In this document: piece by piece, positions 23,377 through 35,068 of the stretch
Position numbering within the stretch: the first letter of the stretch is position 1
Layout of the letters: every line of letters begins with the position of its first letter
Assembly (NCBI GenBank): GCA_009809945.1
Contig: WTPW01000689.1
Location: 257,045-321,044 of the forward strand
Length of the DNA stretch: 64,000 nt
Reading direction: 5' to 3'
Source: Gigaspora margarita
Lineage: Eukaryota > Glomeromycota > Glomeromycetes > Diversisporales > Gigasporaceae
The notes under the pieces: generated by a model
Told to the model about the DNA's origin: nothing
What the model saw: the letters and a program-made list of their open reading frames with translations, nothing else
Database searches by the model: none
Made by a program: the position numbers and the translations under genes

Positions 23377-23554
23377 AGAACTCCAAAATATACAAAGATA
23401 GGTCAGGTTAATTATAAAATTACTAAAAATAGAAAGATTTGCAGAAAAAACCTCAAAAATAAGCAAAAAATTACTAAAAATAGAAAAATCTGCATAAAAA
23501 CCCCAAAAATAAGCAAACTAATACCTGATCTATTTATATATATTTTGGGATTCT
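23377..23554. mobile_element. hAT-like MITE family 2, copy 1
   Basis: 178 bp from AGAACTCCAAAATATACA to TATATATTTTGGGATTCT, with perfect 8-bp target duplication GGTGTGAC (23369-23376, 23555-23562). The interior contains two tandem AATTACTAAAAATAGAAA and AAAAATAAGCAAA units. Confidence 0.88.
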
Positions 23555-23624
23555 GGTGTGACTATATAGGAAGTGACTATAGAGAGGGCAAATTGTATTT
23601 TTTTAAGCTGTGCATATTGAATAG

Positions 23625-25236
23625 ATTATATTAGTTAGTCAATATGTCATATGAAAATTGTTACATATAAAATTTATAAAAAAATATATAAAATTACTAT
23701 AAGCTTTGAATTCATGATGTTTCTTCCCCTATATTAACTTAAAATTAAATTTTCAGAAATATAAAACAAGAGAAGAAGAAAAAATTAAACTTAAAATTTG
23801 GATTAAAATTTTGCTGATTTTGCACAAAACGAAAATGTAATTTCACCAAAAACAAATATTTACCAATTTTAAGATATAAAGCATATGTAAAATTATGCTC
23901 TGAACAACTTTACTTAGGCGACAGAAGTAGGTTACCTTGTAAGAAAAATGGGTTATCTATGTACTAAAGTTAAAATTTATCATTTTTTATAATTAAACTT
24001 TTTTCCTTATTAGATAACCTACTTTGGGCTTTTAAGCAAAGTTGTTCAGCATGTAATTTTACTTATATTTAAAGTCAAACCATGCTTTTTCAGATCTTTT
24101 ACTAAGTGAAAAATGGGATTAAAGTTAAAAAAAATTTTTTTTCTAAAAAAATTTTTAAAAAAAAAGTTTTCTAACTTTAACCCCATTTTTCACTTAGTAA
24201 ATGGTCTGAAAAAGCATGTTTGACTTTAAATACAAGTAAAATTACATACCAAACAACTTTGCTTAAGAGCCCAAAATAGGTTATCTAATAAGAAAAAAGG
24301 TTCAATCATGAAAAATGATAAATTTTAACTTTAGTACATAGATACCATATGTGTCCAAAAATAAGCTACCTTTTTTGGACGATTTTGGATACAAAAAATC
24401 CGTTGGTAGCCTATTTTCAGATAAAATTGATTTTTGGTCAATTGGCAATAGTTGTTACATAGTAAAGGCTAAATTCCTATGTAAATCTATTATTAGCGCT
24501 TAAGTAAACATATTTGGAAGACTAAACTACATCTATCCTGAATTTTTTTTCAGAATTGGAGTACTTTTCATTATTTGACTTTTAATTTTTACGTTCAATG
24601 AATATATTTTGCTAATAAAATTTTAATCTCTTCGTTGAACATAAAAATTAAAATCCAATTAATAAAAAGTTCTTCAATTTCGTTAAAAATTTTAGATATA
24701 TATATTTTGATCTTATAAATAAGTTTACTTAAGCGACTTTAATCGATTTGCTTAGTAAAATTTAGACTTTACTATGTAGCAACTTTCATTAATCGTGGGG
24801 TAGCTTATTTTTGGATCAAAGATGTTTTTACGTTTCTTTACCAAAAGAGGGGTAGCTTATTTTCAGAGGTAGCTTATTTTCGGCAATATACGGTAACCCA
24901 TTTTTCTTACAAGGTAACCTACTTCTGTCGCCTAAGTAAAGTTTTTCAGAGCATGATTTTATATATGCTTCATATCTTAAAATCAGTAAATATTTGTTTT
25001 TGGCAAAGTTACATTTTTGTTTGTGCAAAATCAGTGAAATTTTAATCTGATTTTTAAACTCAATTTTTTCTTTTCTCCTTGTTTTATATTCCTAAAAAAT
25101 TTAATTTTAAGTTAATATGTAGAGGAAGAAATATTATGAATTCAAAGTTTATAGTAATTTTATATGTTTTTTTTTATAAATTTATATATAACAAAAAACT
25201 CAGTTATAAATAGTATAACAAATTGGTTAACTGATA
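23625..25236. mobile_element. Fold-back palindrome, copy A, split by an AAGC-MITE
   Basis: Two arms of about 500 bp are near-perfect inverted repeats: left 23625-24140, right 24170-25236 minus the MITE at 24345-24893. Matching landmarks are TTACTATAAGCTTTGAATTC at 23693 against GAATTCAAAGTTTATAGTAA near 25138, and AAGTAGGTTACCTTGTAAGA at 23924 against its inverse near 24905. The turn at 24128-24172 is A/T-rich (TTTCTAAAAAAATTTTT). Each arm also contains a smaller inverted repeat. Its sibling is at 41551-42602. Not coding. Confidence 0.85.
24345..24893. mobile_element. AAGC-MITE inserted in the fold-back, 549 bp
   Basis: Termini CCATATGTGTCC + AAAATAAGCTACC and GGTAGCTTATTTTC + GGCAATATACGG, flanked by TA (24343-24344, 24894-24895). 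An inner module with its own inverted ends (ACATAGTAAAGGC / GACTTTACTATGT) spans about 24455-24780. The empty site CATAGATAACCCA is present in the other fold-back arm and in copy B (42262-42274), which proves the boundaries. Confidence 0.92.
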
Positions 25237-25289
25237 TAATAGCAAAGATTTTAGTTAATAATTATAGAAAATATAAAAATTATATAAAA

Positions 25290-25515
25290 TGCTAAATCCT
25301 GGGTTTCCAAGTTACAGAAAAATTGGCTAGTTGTAGTAGTATGCAGGCTTGAGATACTTATCCAATTTGGTAGAGGCAGCTGCATAGCTTGAGATATGAA
25401 CTCCTAAGAAGTACACTAGTAAGGATTAAAAGGTATACCAATTTGGAAGCATAAAGTGCCTACCTGGAATCACACATACCAAATTGGAAGTGACAATACT
25501 AGGAAATGTAGATAA
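25290..25515 (+). mobile_element. SINE-like S2, 3' part only
   Basis: Matches 5150-5375 over words GCTAGTTGTAGTAG, GGCTTGAGATACTTAT, AAGTACACTAGTA and CATACCAAATTGGAAGT. The tRNA-like head is absent, so the copy is 5' truncated. Confidence 0.6.
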
Positions 25516-25585
25516 AGTGGCAGACATGTGAATACTAACTGTTGGCTAAAAAAGGAACATACAAAACCAAACAAAATAGAGTAGC

Positions 25586-25764
25586 AGGACCTTGAAATAT
25601 ACATAGATAGGTCAGGTGAATTATAAAATTACTAAAAATAGAAAGATCAGCAGAAAACCCTCAAAAATAAGCAAAAAATTTACTAAAAATAAAAAAGATC
25701 TGTATGAAAACCCCCAAAATAAGCAAACCAATACCTGACTTATCTATGTATATTTCGGAGTCCT
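25586..25764. mobile_element. hAT-like MITE family 2, copy 2
   Basis: 179 bp from AGGACCTTGAAATATACATA to TATGTATATTTCGGAGTCCT; target duplication AGAGTAGC (25578-25585) and AGAGCAGC (25765-25772). Interior as in the copy at 23377. Confidence 0.88.
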
Positions 25765-26174
25765 AGAGCAGCATTAAAAATTAAAAAATATTTGAGTACA
25801 ATAGTTCTAAATAAAAATATTACTATTAATATTTTGTTAATATAATATATATGCATATATGCAGAAAATGCATTTAGATTATCTTATTGATTTCTTAACT
25901 TTAAATTTCATATTTTTTTCTTTGTTTAAAAATAAAATAATTACTCTAAAGAGATAAATGCACAAACTATAATCTAAATCTTGTATATAAATAAATTTTT
26001 TTTGAGAATCAAAATACAAATATTAAAAATTACTAATAATTTTTTTAAAAAAGTATTGGTTTTTATTATTGATTATTCTGAAGTAAATTTAATCAATAAA
26101 AAACTTTTAAATTGTTTTTTATTTTATTTTTTTTTAAGGTAAGGTTATGCCTCTGGTCTTTATTGAGTGTATAT

Positions 26175-26345
26175 CAATTGTTACAATAAGGAAGTAACAA
26201 AAATCAGGTGATTTTTTAGGGGGGGAGGGGGTAAAAAAAGTTGAAATTACATATAAGAACCCGACTATATATATATTAAAGAAGAGGGAGGGGGGTAGGT
26301 CTCTGATAAAAAATAATCAGGTGATTAATGACATGCCCCTAATAC
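26175..26345. repeat. Dispersed repeat R1, copy 2
   Basis: Same order of words as 20430-20630: AAAAATCAGGTGATTTTTTA, a G tract, GTTGAAATTACATATAAGAA, a second G tract GAGGGAGGGGGGTAGG and AATAATCAGGTGATTAATGA. Confidence 0.6.
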
Positions 26346-27304
26346 AATATCTATTGTATTACAATTTTTATACTATCTACTAAGTACTGAAACCTGGACT
26401 ATTTTATCTATATTAAAAGTGCATTATATATAGCCAAATTTGTATAATAAGAACATTTTTTGCATTGTAAATAAAAAGTAAATTTTCTTATTATATAATA
26501 ATATAATAGAAAATCTTGTTTTGTATTTGTAATACAGAAAAATGCTATTCAATAGCAAATTTGGCCAATCAAAATTAAAACCAGGTAGCAGTTGATCATT
26601 TTTTACTGTGTGCAGTGCACAGAAACAAAATTTTGCACACATTTTTTTTTATTAGATGTGCAGACAAAATTGGCATTTTGTAAGTAGAGTGCACAGTTGC
26701 AAGTATTTTCTCAATTATTTTTGTTATTTGCTACACAGAAAAAGTTTATGAATTGTGCGGTATCTGCACAGTAAATTTTAATTGAAAAATTAATACTGCT
26801 AGGTAGAGTAAGCTACTAATAAAAAATATTAGCTAATAATAGTGCATCCCTAACTGAGTAGGTCATGTTTTAGTAATAGAACTAGCAATGGGTAAGTATT
26901 AGATACAAATTGTACAAAATGTTTTAATGAAGTTGTGGCATGATATCAAATTTAAAAAAAATTTGATTGTTTTTCTAAATATTTATGAAAGATATAATAT
27001 ATATATATAGTATATATTATGATATTAATTTATTATTTGTAAAATTAGCAAATAAACTATTAAAAGAATTAAAAAGAATTAAAAAAAAATTAAAAATTAA
27101 AAAATTATTTATAGTTTTAAATATTCTAAGATTTGTAGTAATTATAGTTAATTTTTATTTAATATAATTTATAATTTAGTAGCTGTAGTAATTCTAATTA
27201 ATTTTTATATAATAGTTTATAACCTGATATTTACTAATTGCAACTTTTTTTAAAGATTTTAGTAACTGCATATATAATAAATATTGAAAATTATTAGCCA
27301 CAAG
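26346..27304. other. A+T-rich spacer, nothing recognised
   Basis: Only A/T-rich sequence. The short open frame at 26985-27167 is a run of Lys and Ile codons from A/T composition with no domain. Confidence 0.5.
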
Positions 27305-27660
27305 ACCTGTGGGTCAAAATCATAGTAGTTAGCACTTCCAGATCACAATTGCAAGATTGTGAGTTCAAATCTAACTGAGGACAAGTCTCATGCCTGCAAA
27401 AGATTTTTAGAGAATTTTTTATTTAAAAAAAAAAAGATATATATAGATTGTAGTTTACTAGCATAGCCATGGGGTTGGGATGACCAGATAAGGCAAACCT
27501 GTTAACAAATAATATAAATATTGAGTAAACCCAGTTTATATAGTGCAATCTGACTAGTGGGTCATATAAAGTTAGAGAATTGCAAACCTAGATAAAGTAG
27601 GTCCTATATTGCAGAACCAGGAACCAGGACATTAAAGAAAAAGATTTAATAAAGCATGAG
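27305..27660 (+). mobile_element. SINE-like element S3 with tRNA-type head
   Basis: TAGTAGTTAGCACTTCC (about 27327-27343) resembles an A box and GTGAGTTCAAATCTAAC (27359-27375) a B box, at tRNA-like spacing. A body of about 270 bp follows. The boundaries and any target duplication are unclear. Confidence 0.45.
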
Positions 27661-29209
27661 TTATTTTACTAGTTAGGTGACAAATTAGAGGCCATATGCC
27701 TGCTATTAATCTCTGCTAAATAATAACTTGCCTTTGAGAATGACAGAAATTCCAAGTATCTAGAACCTTCAAAATAGTGGAAGAAGGTTAAAAAAACAAA
27801 AAAAATAATAATCAGCTACTAAATTGTATTGATACTTATATAAATAAAATATTTCAAAAATTTTTATATGGGTCAGTTGCTAGAAAATATTTTAATTTTT
27901 GTCCAAGTACAGGTTCTTATTTAAGTACTATGCAATTAATTTTTATAATTCATTATTTTAATAAAATATAGTAATTTTTATTCTTAAAAAATAGAATAAC
28001 AACCAATTGGCAAATTGAATTCAATATTTGAGCTTGTTCATATTAAAAATTTATATATAGTAATACCTATAAATAAATTAAAATCTGGAATTGAAATTTT
28101 GTGCATCACAATTTTCAATTGCATTTTTCTTAAAACTAAAATAGTGGTTTTTCCAGTAAACAACCAATATTAGTACCGAACCATCATCGAAGCCTTTCTA
28201 CAAAGTGAGCTATAGCACAGCAAAGCTTCCAAATACCTTCACATTAATGAATAAAGCCCCTTAAATTTCTTATTCTCCCAAATTTACACTAGAAACCATA
28301 TGATTTAACCACTAATTTATCCCTTAATTCCTTTAATAACTGTCAATAACCATAATCATTTATTATTCTCCTTAATCATATGCAATAATAATGCTAATTC
28401 AAAGAACCTGTATTTAACAGAATCCATCTAGCCAAAATACTATAAAAGGCAAACCAAAGATCAAACACATGATAGCTCATGAAGTTATAACTTTTTCATA
28501 TATTTCAAAATAAGCCCTACCAAATTAAAATCAGAAAATAAAAATTTAAATTTTTATAGTGGCGAACATAATCCAAAAAAAATTATAATATTACCTAATT
28601 GAGTTGCAAATACCACAGTAAAAACTTAAATATTTAGTTTTAGTTTTAATTTGATAACACTTAAATCAAAATTTCAGATATGATTAAATACAAACTTTGA
28701 CCTAAGCAATTCCCTATTTAATAATTATCAGAGAAATACTGAACATATTCACTAATTTGGTTTCATCCCAAAATTAGCCATCATGATCAAAAATTATTTG
28801 CTATTAAAATTTATTATAAAGTGAATTTTTACAACAACAGTCTTTTAAACTTACTTTTAATCTATAATTAAGTGCATAGAATATCTTAATATCTACATAT
28901 TTAATTGTTAGCTGAAAGTAAGTTAAAAAGGTAGTTTTTCTACCCTTACCCATTATACAACTGAACAAACTAATCCTTTACTACCCAAAAATACCTGAAT
29001 GCTTCAAACAACTAGAAATAGTGCTTCCTTTCTTTACAGCTTGGTGTAGCTGTTCTTTGAATATTTATTGCTTATTTATCTCATATAGAGGCCAAAAACT
29101 ATTTTATTTAAAGGTTTTATTTGTTATTCTTTATATTACTTAATAGCAGAAGTTTGAACAATAGTTTATAGAAATAAGTTCCTAAAAATTAAATCAGTGG
29201 ATATGAATT
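27661..29209. other. A+T-rich spacer, nothing recognised
   Basis: No open frame of note, no terminal repeats found by eye. Confidence 0.4.
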
Positions 29210-29393
29210 GAATGATGCTAAAATTTGATCTATTTTGATATGGAAATTTATAAATTTTTTTTGCTATTTTTTCATTTTTGTTTTATAGAATTAGAGTAAG
29301 GTTTGTGGTATATTTGATATTTAAAGAGCCTATATGGATTTTAGCAGGTGCTTATAGTTTTCAAATCAAGACCCCAAATTTTAGCATTATCAC
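29210..29393. mobile_element. Small inverted-repeat element, GAATGATGCTAAAATTTGA ends
   Basis: Left GAATGATGCTAAAATTTGA and right CAAATTTTAGCATTATCAC are inverted copies. Their outer part is shared with the element at 30761-31556, so both belong to one family of very different lengths. Confidence 0.55.
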
Positions 29394-30760
29394 TCACAAT
29401 AACTAAATTAAACTAATAAAATTTTTTGATTGGTAGTATTAGTAAACCAAGTTATCTTAAAAATTTGACTTGACTAAGTCGACTTAACTCAATAATTTAT
29501 TTCAGTTTTTAGCTGAAGTCAATTTTTTTTTAAAGATATTGCTATATAAAAAATATCCTAGTCCAATCTTAAAAAAAAAAATTCAAAAAAACAGATTAAA
29601 ACAAAAGAGAAAAAAAATTGGCTTGGGAAAAAAAAGACTTAAAAAAAAAAGTGTTTAATTAGCTATAAGTTGTGTAGTTAATTAAGTATTTAATTCTTCT
29701 AATAAACTTTTTAGAGTTTTACTAAAACACACCTATGGTGTTTTACACCATATTATACAAAACTATTAGAATAGCCAATCAAAATTTAAGATTAGGTGTC
29801 ACATAAAATTTTATTTTTTTGTAAAAAAATTTATATCTCAAAATTTTGCTTATGAAACCAACTTTGGGGCTCTAATAAAAAAATTTTCTTGCTAAATTTT
29901 GTATATACTAATGCCCCAATAAAATTCCAGACCTCACCCTAACTCTAAAGTAATCAAATTTATTTTTTGTTTATACAAATTTATTTTTTTGTTTTTTTGT
30001 TACACAGATTTGCAAATCTAATTTACCTATGATAGTAAAATACTATAAGTGCCTTTTATAATAATTGAACTTTTTAACTTTTTAATTTATTAAATATCGA
30101 GCTGATTATAGTCTTATTAATATGCATTTCTGACCTATAAATTCTACTGATAAAAAAGAAATAATCTTGTAAATTAATTAACTAACATGTTTATTTTGCA
30201 ATATCATATTATTTGTAGAGTGTATACTAGTATAAAAAAAATCTCCATTCTATCGATTAGTTTTTTTAGGATACTTTATTATCATTGGGTATAATTTAGA
30301 ATCTATAACCAATATTCTACCAATAATTCTTCATTATTTTTAGGATACTTATATCATCATTGTGTAAAATTTAAAACCTATGTCCAATATAATACCAATT
30401 ATAGAAAGAAGCCTTAATTATTAGTTAAGTCAGTTTTACAAAATCAACTTGGCTAAGTTGACTAACCGACTTGAGTTAATTTTTTAACTATCTACTAGTA
30501 TTACTAGGTAGTATGTTTAAACTGATCTAAAATAAAATAAAATTTTAGAAAGAATCATGGTACTGAAATTCTTTATCATTACATAATTTTGGAAAAATTG
30601 AAACATTTCACTTTCAATACTATATTTTTTTTTAGATTATTATATTTCAAAAAATTTTTATTCTTTTTAAATATTTTAAATAAAATTTTTAAATTAGTGT
30701 AATTAATTATTTTAAAAAATTTTTTATTAATAAAAATTCTACTAGTTTAATTTAAATGAT
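29394..30760. other. A+T-rich spacer
   Basis: No gene. 29450-29520 and 30425-30485 contain AAGTTGACT/AGTCGACTT words in opposite orientation (GACTAAGTCGACTTAACTC against TTGGCTAAGTTGACTAACC), possibly the ends of another worn element of about 1 kb. Confidence 0.4.
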
Positions 30761-31556
30761 GGGAATGATGCTAAAATCAGATGATACTAAAATCTATGTG
30801 ATCTTTGTATCATCAGATTTTATAAAATTTCCAAAAATCGTATAAACAATCAATCTATACTATATAATCAAAACAATGAATAGGATCAGTTAGAGTGGGT
30901 TAATTCAATACTGAATAAATTAAATCTTGCTATTTATATATAAAAGACCTTCTAACAATATCAAAATAGTGACCCTAATCTAACCCTAAACATGAAGCAA
31001 TTTTTTTTGTTTTTTGTTAGTGGTTTTATAAATGCTTTTTGCCTTGTGGTTAGAATTAGGTTAGGGTTGCCTTTTTGATACAGTTATAAGGCCTTTTATA
31101 TATAGATATCAAGAATACATATAGGAGGACCCTGGACATTTCTCATATAGGTCATAACTAGATTTTGGCCAATTTTGATCTAATTTGCTAAAAATGACAA
31201 AATCTATTTACTTTAATAACTTCTAATCTAGTGATCAGTATTGAATAAACTTTATTTTGTTAGATGCACCACACTGAGAGCTTCATTTTAAAAAAAACTT
31301 CATTCAAATTGGACTACAAGAAGCCAAGATAATTGCCAAAAACTGTTTTTTGCTTTTCAAATTTTAGGTGTTTTTGCTAAAAAATTTCAGTTATGATCTC
31401 TATACTAGATGTCCAGGGTCCTCATATAGGTATACTGAATGGTATAGCATTCGATATAGTGTAGATCAATTGTTTGCACAATTTTCAGAAATTTTAGAAA
31501 ATCTAATAATATAAAGATCATGTGTATTTCAGTATCATCTGATTTAGCATTATCCC
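30761..31556. mobile_element. Long-TIR element with nested hAT-like MITE
   Basis: Arms of about 100 bp: left GGGAATGATGCTAAAATC, AGATGATACTAAAATC, ATGTGATCTTTGTATCATC; right is their inverse ending GATTTAGCATTATCCC. The interior has a second inverted pair around CCCTAA words (TAACAATATCAAAATAG at about 30952, GATACAGTTATA at about 31077) and the MITE at 31126-31422. Confidence 0.65.
31126..31422. mobile_element. hAT-like MITE family 1, copy 2
   Basis: 297 bp from AGGACCCTGGACATTTCTC to GATGTCCAGGGTCCT with a perfect 8-bp target duplication CATATAGG (31118-31125, 31423-31430). Confidence 0.93.
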
Positions 31557-31824
31557 CAATATTGATTAATAAAATTGCTCAGGTCTAAAAATTTGTATTT
31601 AATCATATTTTGGATTTTGATTTGAGTGCTGCCAAATCAAAGCTAAAATAAATATTCAAGTTATTATAGTAGCATTTGCAATTCATTTATGTAATCTTAT
31701 AATTTTTCAGAATTATATTTGCTATAGTAAAAACATACTGTATTACTGTAAAATAATGTGCACCTGCATGGTGATTCGATCACCTGTGCACTATTTTGAG
31801 TGCGCGCATGTGCGCTATTTTGAG

Positions 31825-34045
31825 GGGGTCAGTTAAAGCAGAGCGAGTTTTTAGTCATGTGATTGTCTACGAGTCACGTGTTCAAATAACTTCGCAATCA
31901 AATCAATCACGTGCATCGGTAAACCTATAAAAATAAAATCGATTAGATAGATAATCTTAAAAAAATAAACAGTATGAAAAATTTTTTTTTAAAAAAAAAA
32001 AACTACGGCGTGACTTAAAATAAATTTATATATATATATAATTTATTTATATTGTTTTTTTTTTGCGTGTTATTTTGTAGAGATTATGGACAAGGAGAAC
32101 GAAGAAAGTAATATACGGCCACGCTTTTTTAATGTAAGCGTTCCCTTTGAAGTTCCGGATGAAGAGTTTGATAATAATTTGTGGCCTTTGGTCACAAATA
32201 TATGATGCAATTCAGCTCGAACAAGCTTAAAAATAGTGATTTCTGGAAAATATACACTTGCCGTTTCATGAAGCATAGAGATTCAAGTACACGACAGGAT
32301 GGTGTATCAAATGATAAAAGGAGAAAAACCAACATTCGACTGGTGGGCATTTGCAAGGCCAAAATTAAAATAACCTGGTCTGTTTCTTCTAAAATGGTTC
32401 AAATTGAACGGTTCAAAGATTCTCTGGATCACACACATACTTTAAGTGTAAGTGATATGAATAAACGCTCAAGTACCATTCGTACCTTGGTCTCAAATGA
32501 GGCGGTCAAGAATTACACACCAGTAGCAATTACTAGCACGGTTAGAGAGTTTGCAAAAAATGATTTAGGGTTAGATGATAGCATTGAATATCTAAGACGT
32601 AGGGAGGTAGCGAACATAAAATATAAACTCCAGGGGCCTATGAATTTATATTTAGTAGGTAGTGCAAGTTTAAGAACAGATATAGACAAGACCTTGTCAT
32701 ATTTAAAAAGTGAGGAATATCTTGTAGAACATTATCATGTTTTTCAACGATCCGCAAAACAAGTAAAACGTACAGAAGGTATAATTTTTATGAATTCTTG
32801 CCAAATAGAAAAAATTCAGCACCACGGTTGGCTCATGTTAATAGATTCGATACACAAGACAAATAAACATGATTGGAAGCTCTTCACTTTGTATGTCCGA
32901 GACAACCATGGATGTTGGAAAAGCGGCTCACATTTTTTCGTGTGTACTGAGGATAGTGAGACCATCACGATGGCACTACAATTAATTCGAAGAAAATGCC
33001 ACAGTTGGACTCCTAGTACATTTTAATCGACCAAAGCAGTACTGAAGCTAATAGTATAAAAAAAGCTTTCCCTGGTAGTAGTGCTAGAGAACAAGAGTGC
33101 GGAATTTTATTTTGCATGGTCCATTTAATGCGCACATGGATTTCGAAAATTTATGAAAATGAAGCCCATAAAATTATGATGGAAGCTATGTTTAAAAAAA
33201 CAAAAATAGGTTGCGAGCAACTCGTTCAATCTATTATTAATACTTGTCCGGTCCCCACTATTTGCAGTTATGTTAAACGGAATTATAAGAATAATACTCA
33301 CCAATGGGCCCTTTGGGCATGAAATTATTTGCTACTTCTGCTCTAAGTAACTTCTACCAATGCGTTGGAGTCTTTTTATAGTGAGCTAAAGTCTACAACG
33401 TCCCATTTATATGAGCTGATCAGTGCATCCCAAAAAATTATTGCCCTTAATCGTAAGAAACAAATTGATGCTAAAAGCGCTGCTTTTAATTTTTGTACAA
33501 AAAAAGTGTCAGTCTATGGTATTGAAGATGAAATAATTAAAGAAGTCCACAAGTTCCCCTATCCTATGCAATTAATGATTATAAAAGAAGCAAGTGCTGT
33601 AATGGATAGATAAAGGTGCCCCAGGGCTTACTTCTCTTAATTGTGGCTGCTTGTTCTGTAATAATTATATGTTGCCGTGCAAACATATATTTCACGAACA
33701 TAGCTTTGGTTCCCACTGATTATTAACCGCCGAAGCCTGGAGAATGTTTCATGAAATTTTCGAGGAAAGTGGGTATGAAGTATATGAAAGTCGAGAGTTA
33801 GTTAATATTGAAATATCAGAGCAAAGTGAAAAAGAAATAGATGCAGAAAATAGATGGCTTACCATGAACGAGTTAACCGAAAGACTACGAGAAAAATACT
33901 GGAGTGTCGAAGAATGAGGTGGAGCCAACGAAGCAGAGGCATTTATTTTCAAAGTAAAAGGGTCCTTGCATCCGATTTTTAATATCGATTAATATCGATT
34001 AAAAATAAAAAAAAATAGAGTATGAATATAGATTCGAAGACTATA

Positions 34046-34085
<40 letters not shown>

Positions 34086-34285
34086 AATTATACCCTTTAC
34101 TGTAAAGCTTAGAAAAATAACAACTACAATTGTTTGCCGCAACTAAATTTTTAAAAATTTAATAAAAATCAAAGTTGGTTATTGGCTAAATTTATGCACG
34201 TGATCATATGTTTATCTGTTCATTGATCGTCTACACGCCATAGACAATCACGTGACTAAAAACTCGCTCTGCTTTAACTGACCCC
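31825..34285 (+). mobile_element. MULE-type DNA transposon, inactive
   Basis: Termini GGGGTCAGTTAAAGCAGAGC (31825) and GCTCTGCTTTAACTGACCCC (ending 34285) are perfect inverses, and the TIR continues through CGAGTTTTTAGTCA and TGATTGTCTA for about 45 bp. Target duplication ATTTTGAG (31817-31824, 34286-34293), with one ambiguous further G giving 8-9 bp, as expected of Mutator-like elements. The only cargo is the transposase relic at 32096-33992. A stretch of 34 A (34046-34079) lies near the right end. Confidence 0.92.
32096..33992 (+). pseudogene. MULE transposase with SWIM finger, frameshifted
   Basis: The likely start is ATG 32096, close inside the left TIR. The N-terminal 30 codons shift frame around 32180. 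The main piece (32181-33022) contains the FAR1/MULE-like core with the first catalytic Asp in LMLIDSIHKTN (32844-32846). A frameshift near 33020 is followed by the second Asp in LIDQSSTEAN (33029-33031), and the Glu lies in NALESFYSELK (33368-33370). A further shift near 33613 precedes the SWIM finger C-X-C...C-X-H (33642-33686, CGCLFC...CKH). Stops at 33320 (TGA), 33344 (TAA), 33717 (TGA) and 33915 (TGA) interrupt otherwise sensible sequence. It would cut and paste the element by a DDE reaction; all three acidic residues remain, but no continuous product can be made. Confidence 0.88.
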
Positions 34286-34620
34286 ATTTTGAGGTAACCC
34301 AATTTTTTATCCTGTACTGGCGCTAAAAATCTAAACCTTAATATATATATATATATATAGGAACAATTACCCTATTGTTGAACTTCTATGTAGCGATGGT
34401 AAAAAGTGAATTATTTATTTTTTAAAACCTGCACATATATAAAGTATCACCTATAGATTTATGATCTTATTTTTCTTTGTTCTTTGGTATTATTATACAG
34501 TACTCTAAGGCCATTTTAGATCTAACTTTAAAAAGAATGTGCATAAAACATTCATTTATTATCAAAAATTATATTCCAGTATTAAATCAAAAGAATGGCC
34601 ATAACAATTTATTATCCTGC

Positions 34621-35068
34621 TACAGTACCAGACAGCGAAAACCATACATTTTTTTTAGCATTGTTTAAAGTCTAATAACTTTACAACAAGTTATTATTTT
34701 AAAAATCCCTCTTACAAATTTTTTATTTGTAACCTAAACAACAAATCTGTAAGACAGATTTTTGATATCTTGCTTTTTAAAGAAGTTATAAGGGTTTAAA
34801 GTTCAGCAACTTTTATAGTAAAGTAGAAATTTGGCGCAGGACAATCAACCAATCAGATTGATGCTTGATCACATGCTCACGATTTGATCGGTTAATATTT
34901 ATTATAAAATCCAAAATTTGGCGCTTATTATATAAAAAAAAATCAAGTTTATTTTTTTAACCAATTATAATTTTGTTACACAAAAATTAGCCAATCAGAA
35001 TCGTTAAAAAATTCTCAAATTTGGCACCTTTAAAAAAAAATGGATAGTTTTTGCTGTCCGGTACTGTA
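34621..35068. mobile_element. TA-flanked MITE carrying E2F-type and CCAAT boxes, copy 2
   Basis: 448 bp including TA ends: left TACAGTACCAGACAGC, right GCTGTCCGGTACTGTA. TTTGGCGC words at 34830 and 34917, CCAATCAG at 34849 and 34991; a last box has decayed to TTTGGCACC. It shares CTCTTACARATTT and TAAGACAGATTTTT interior words with copy 1. Confidence 0.85.
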
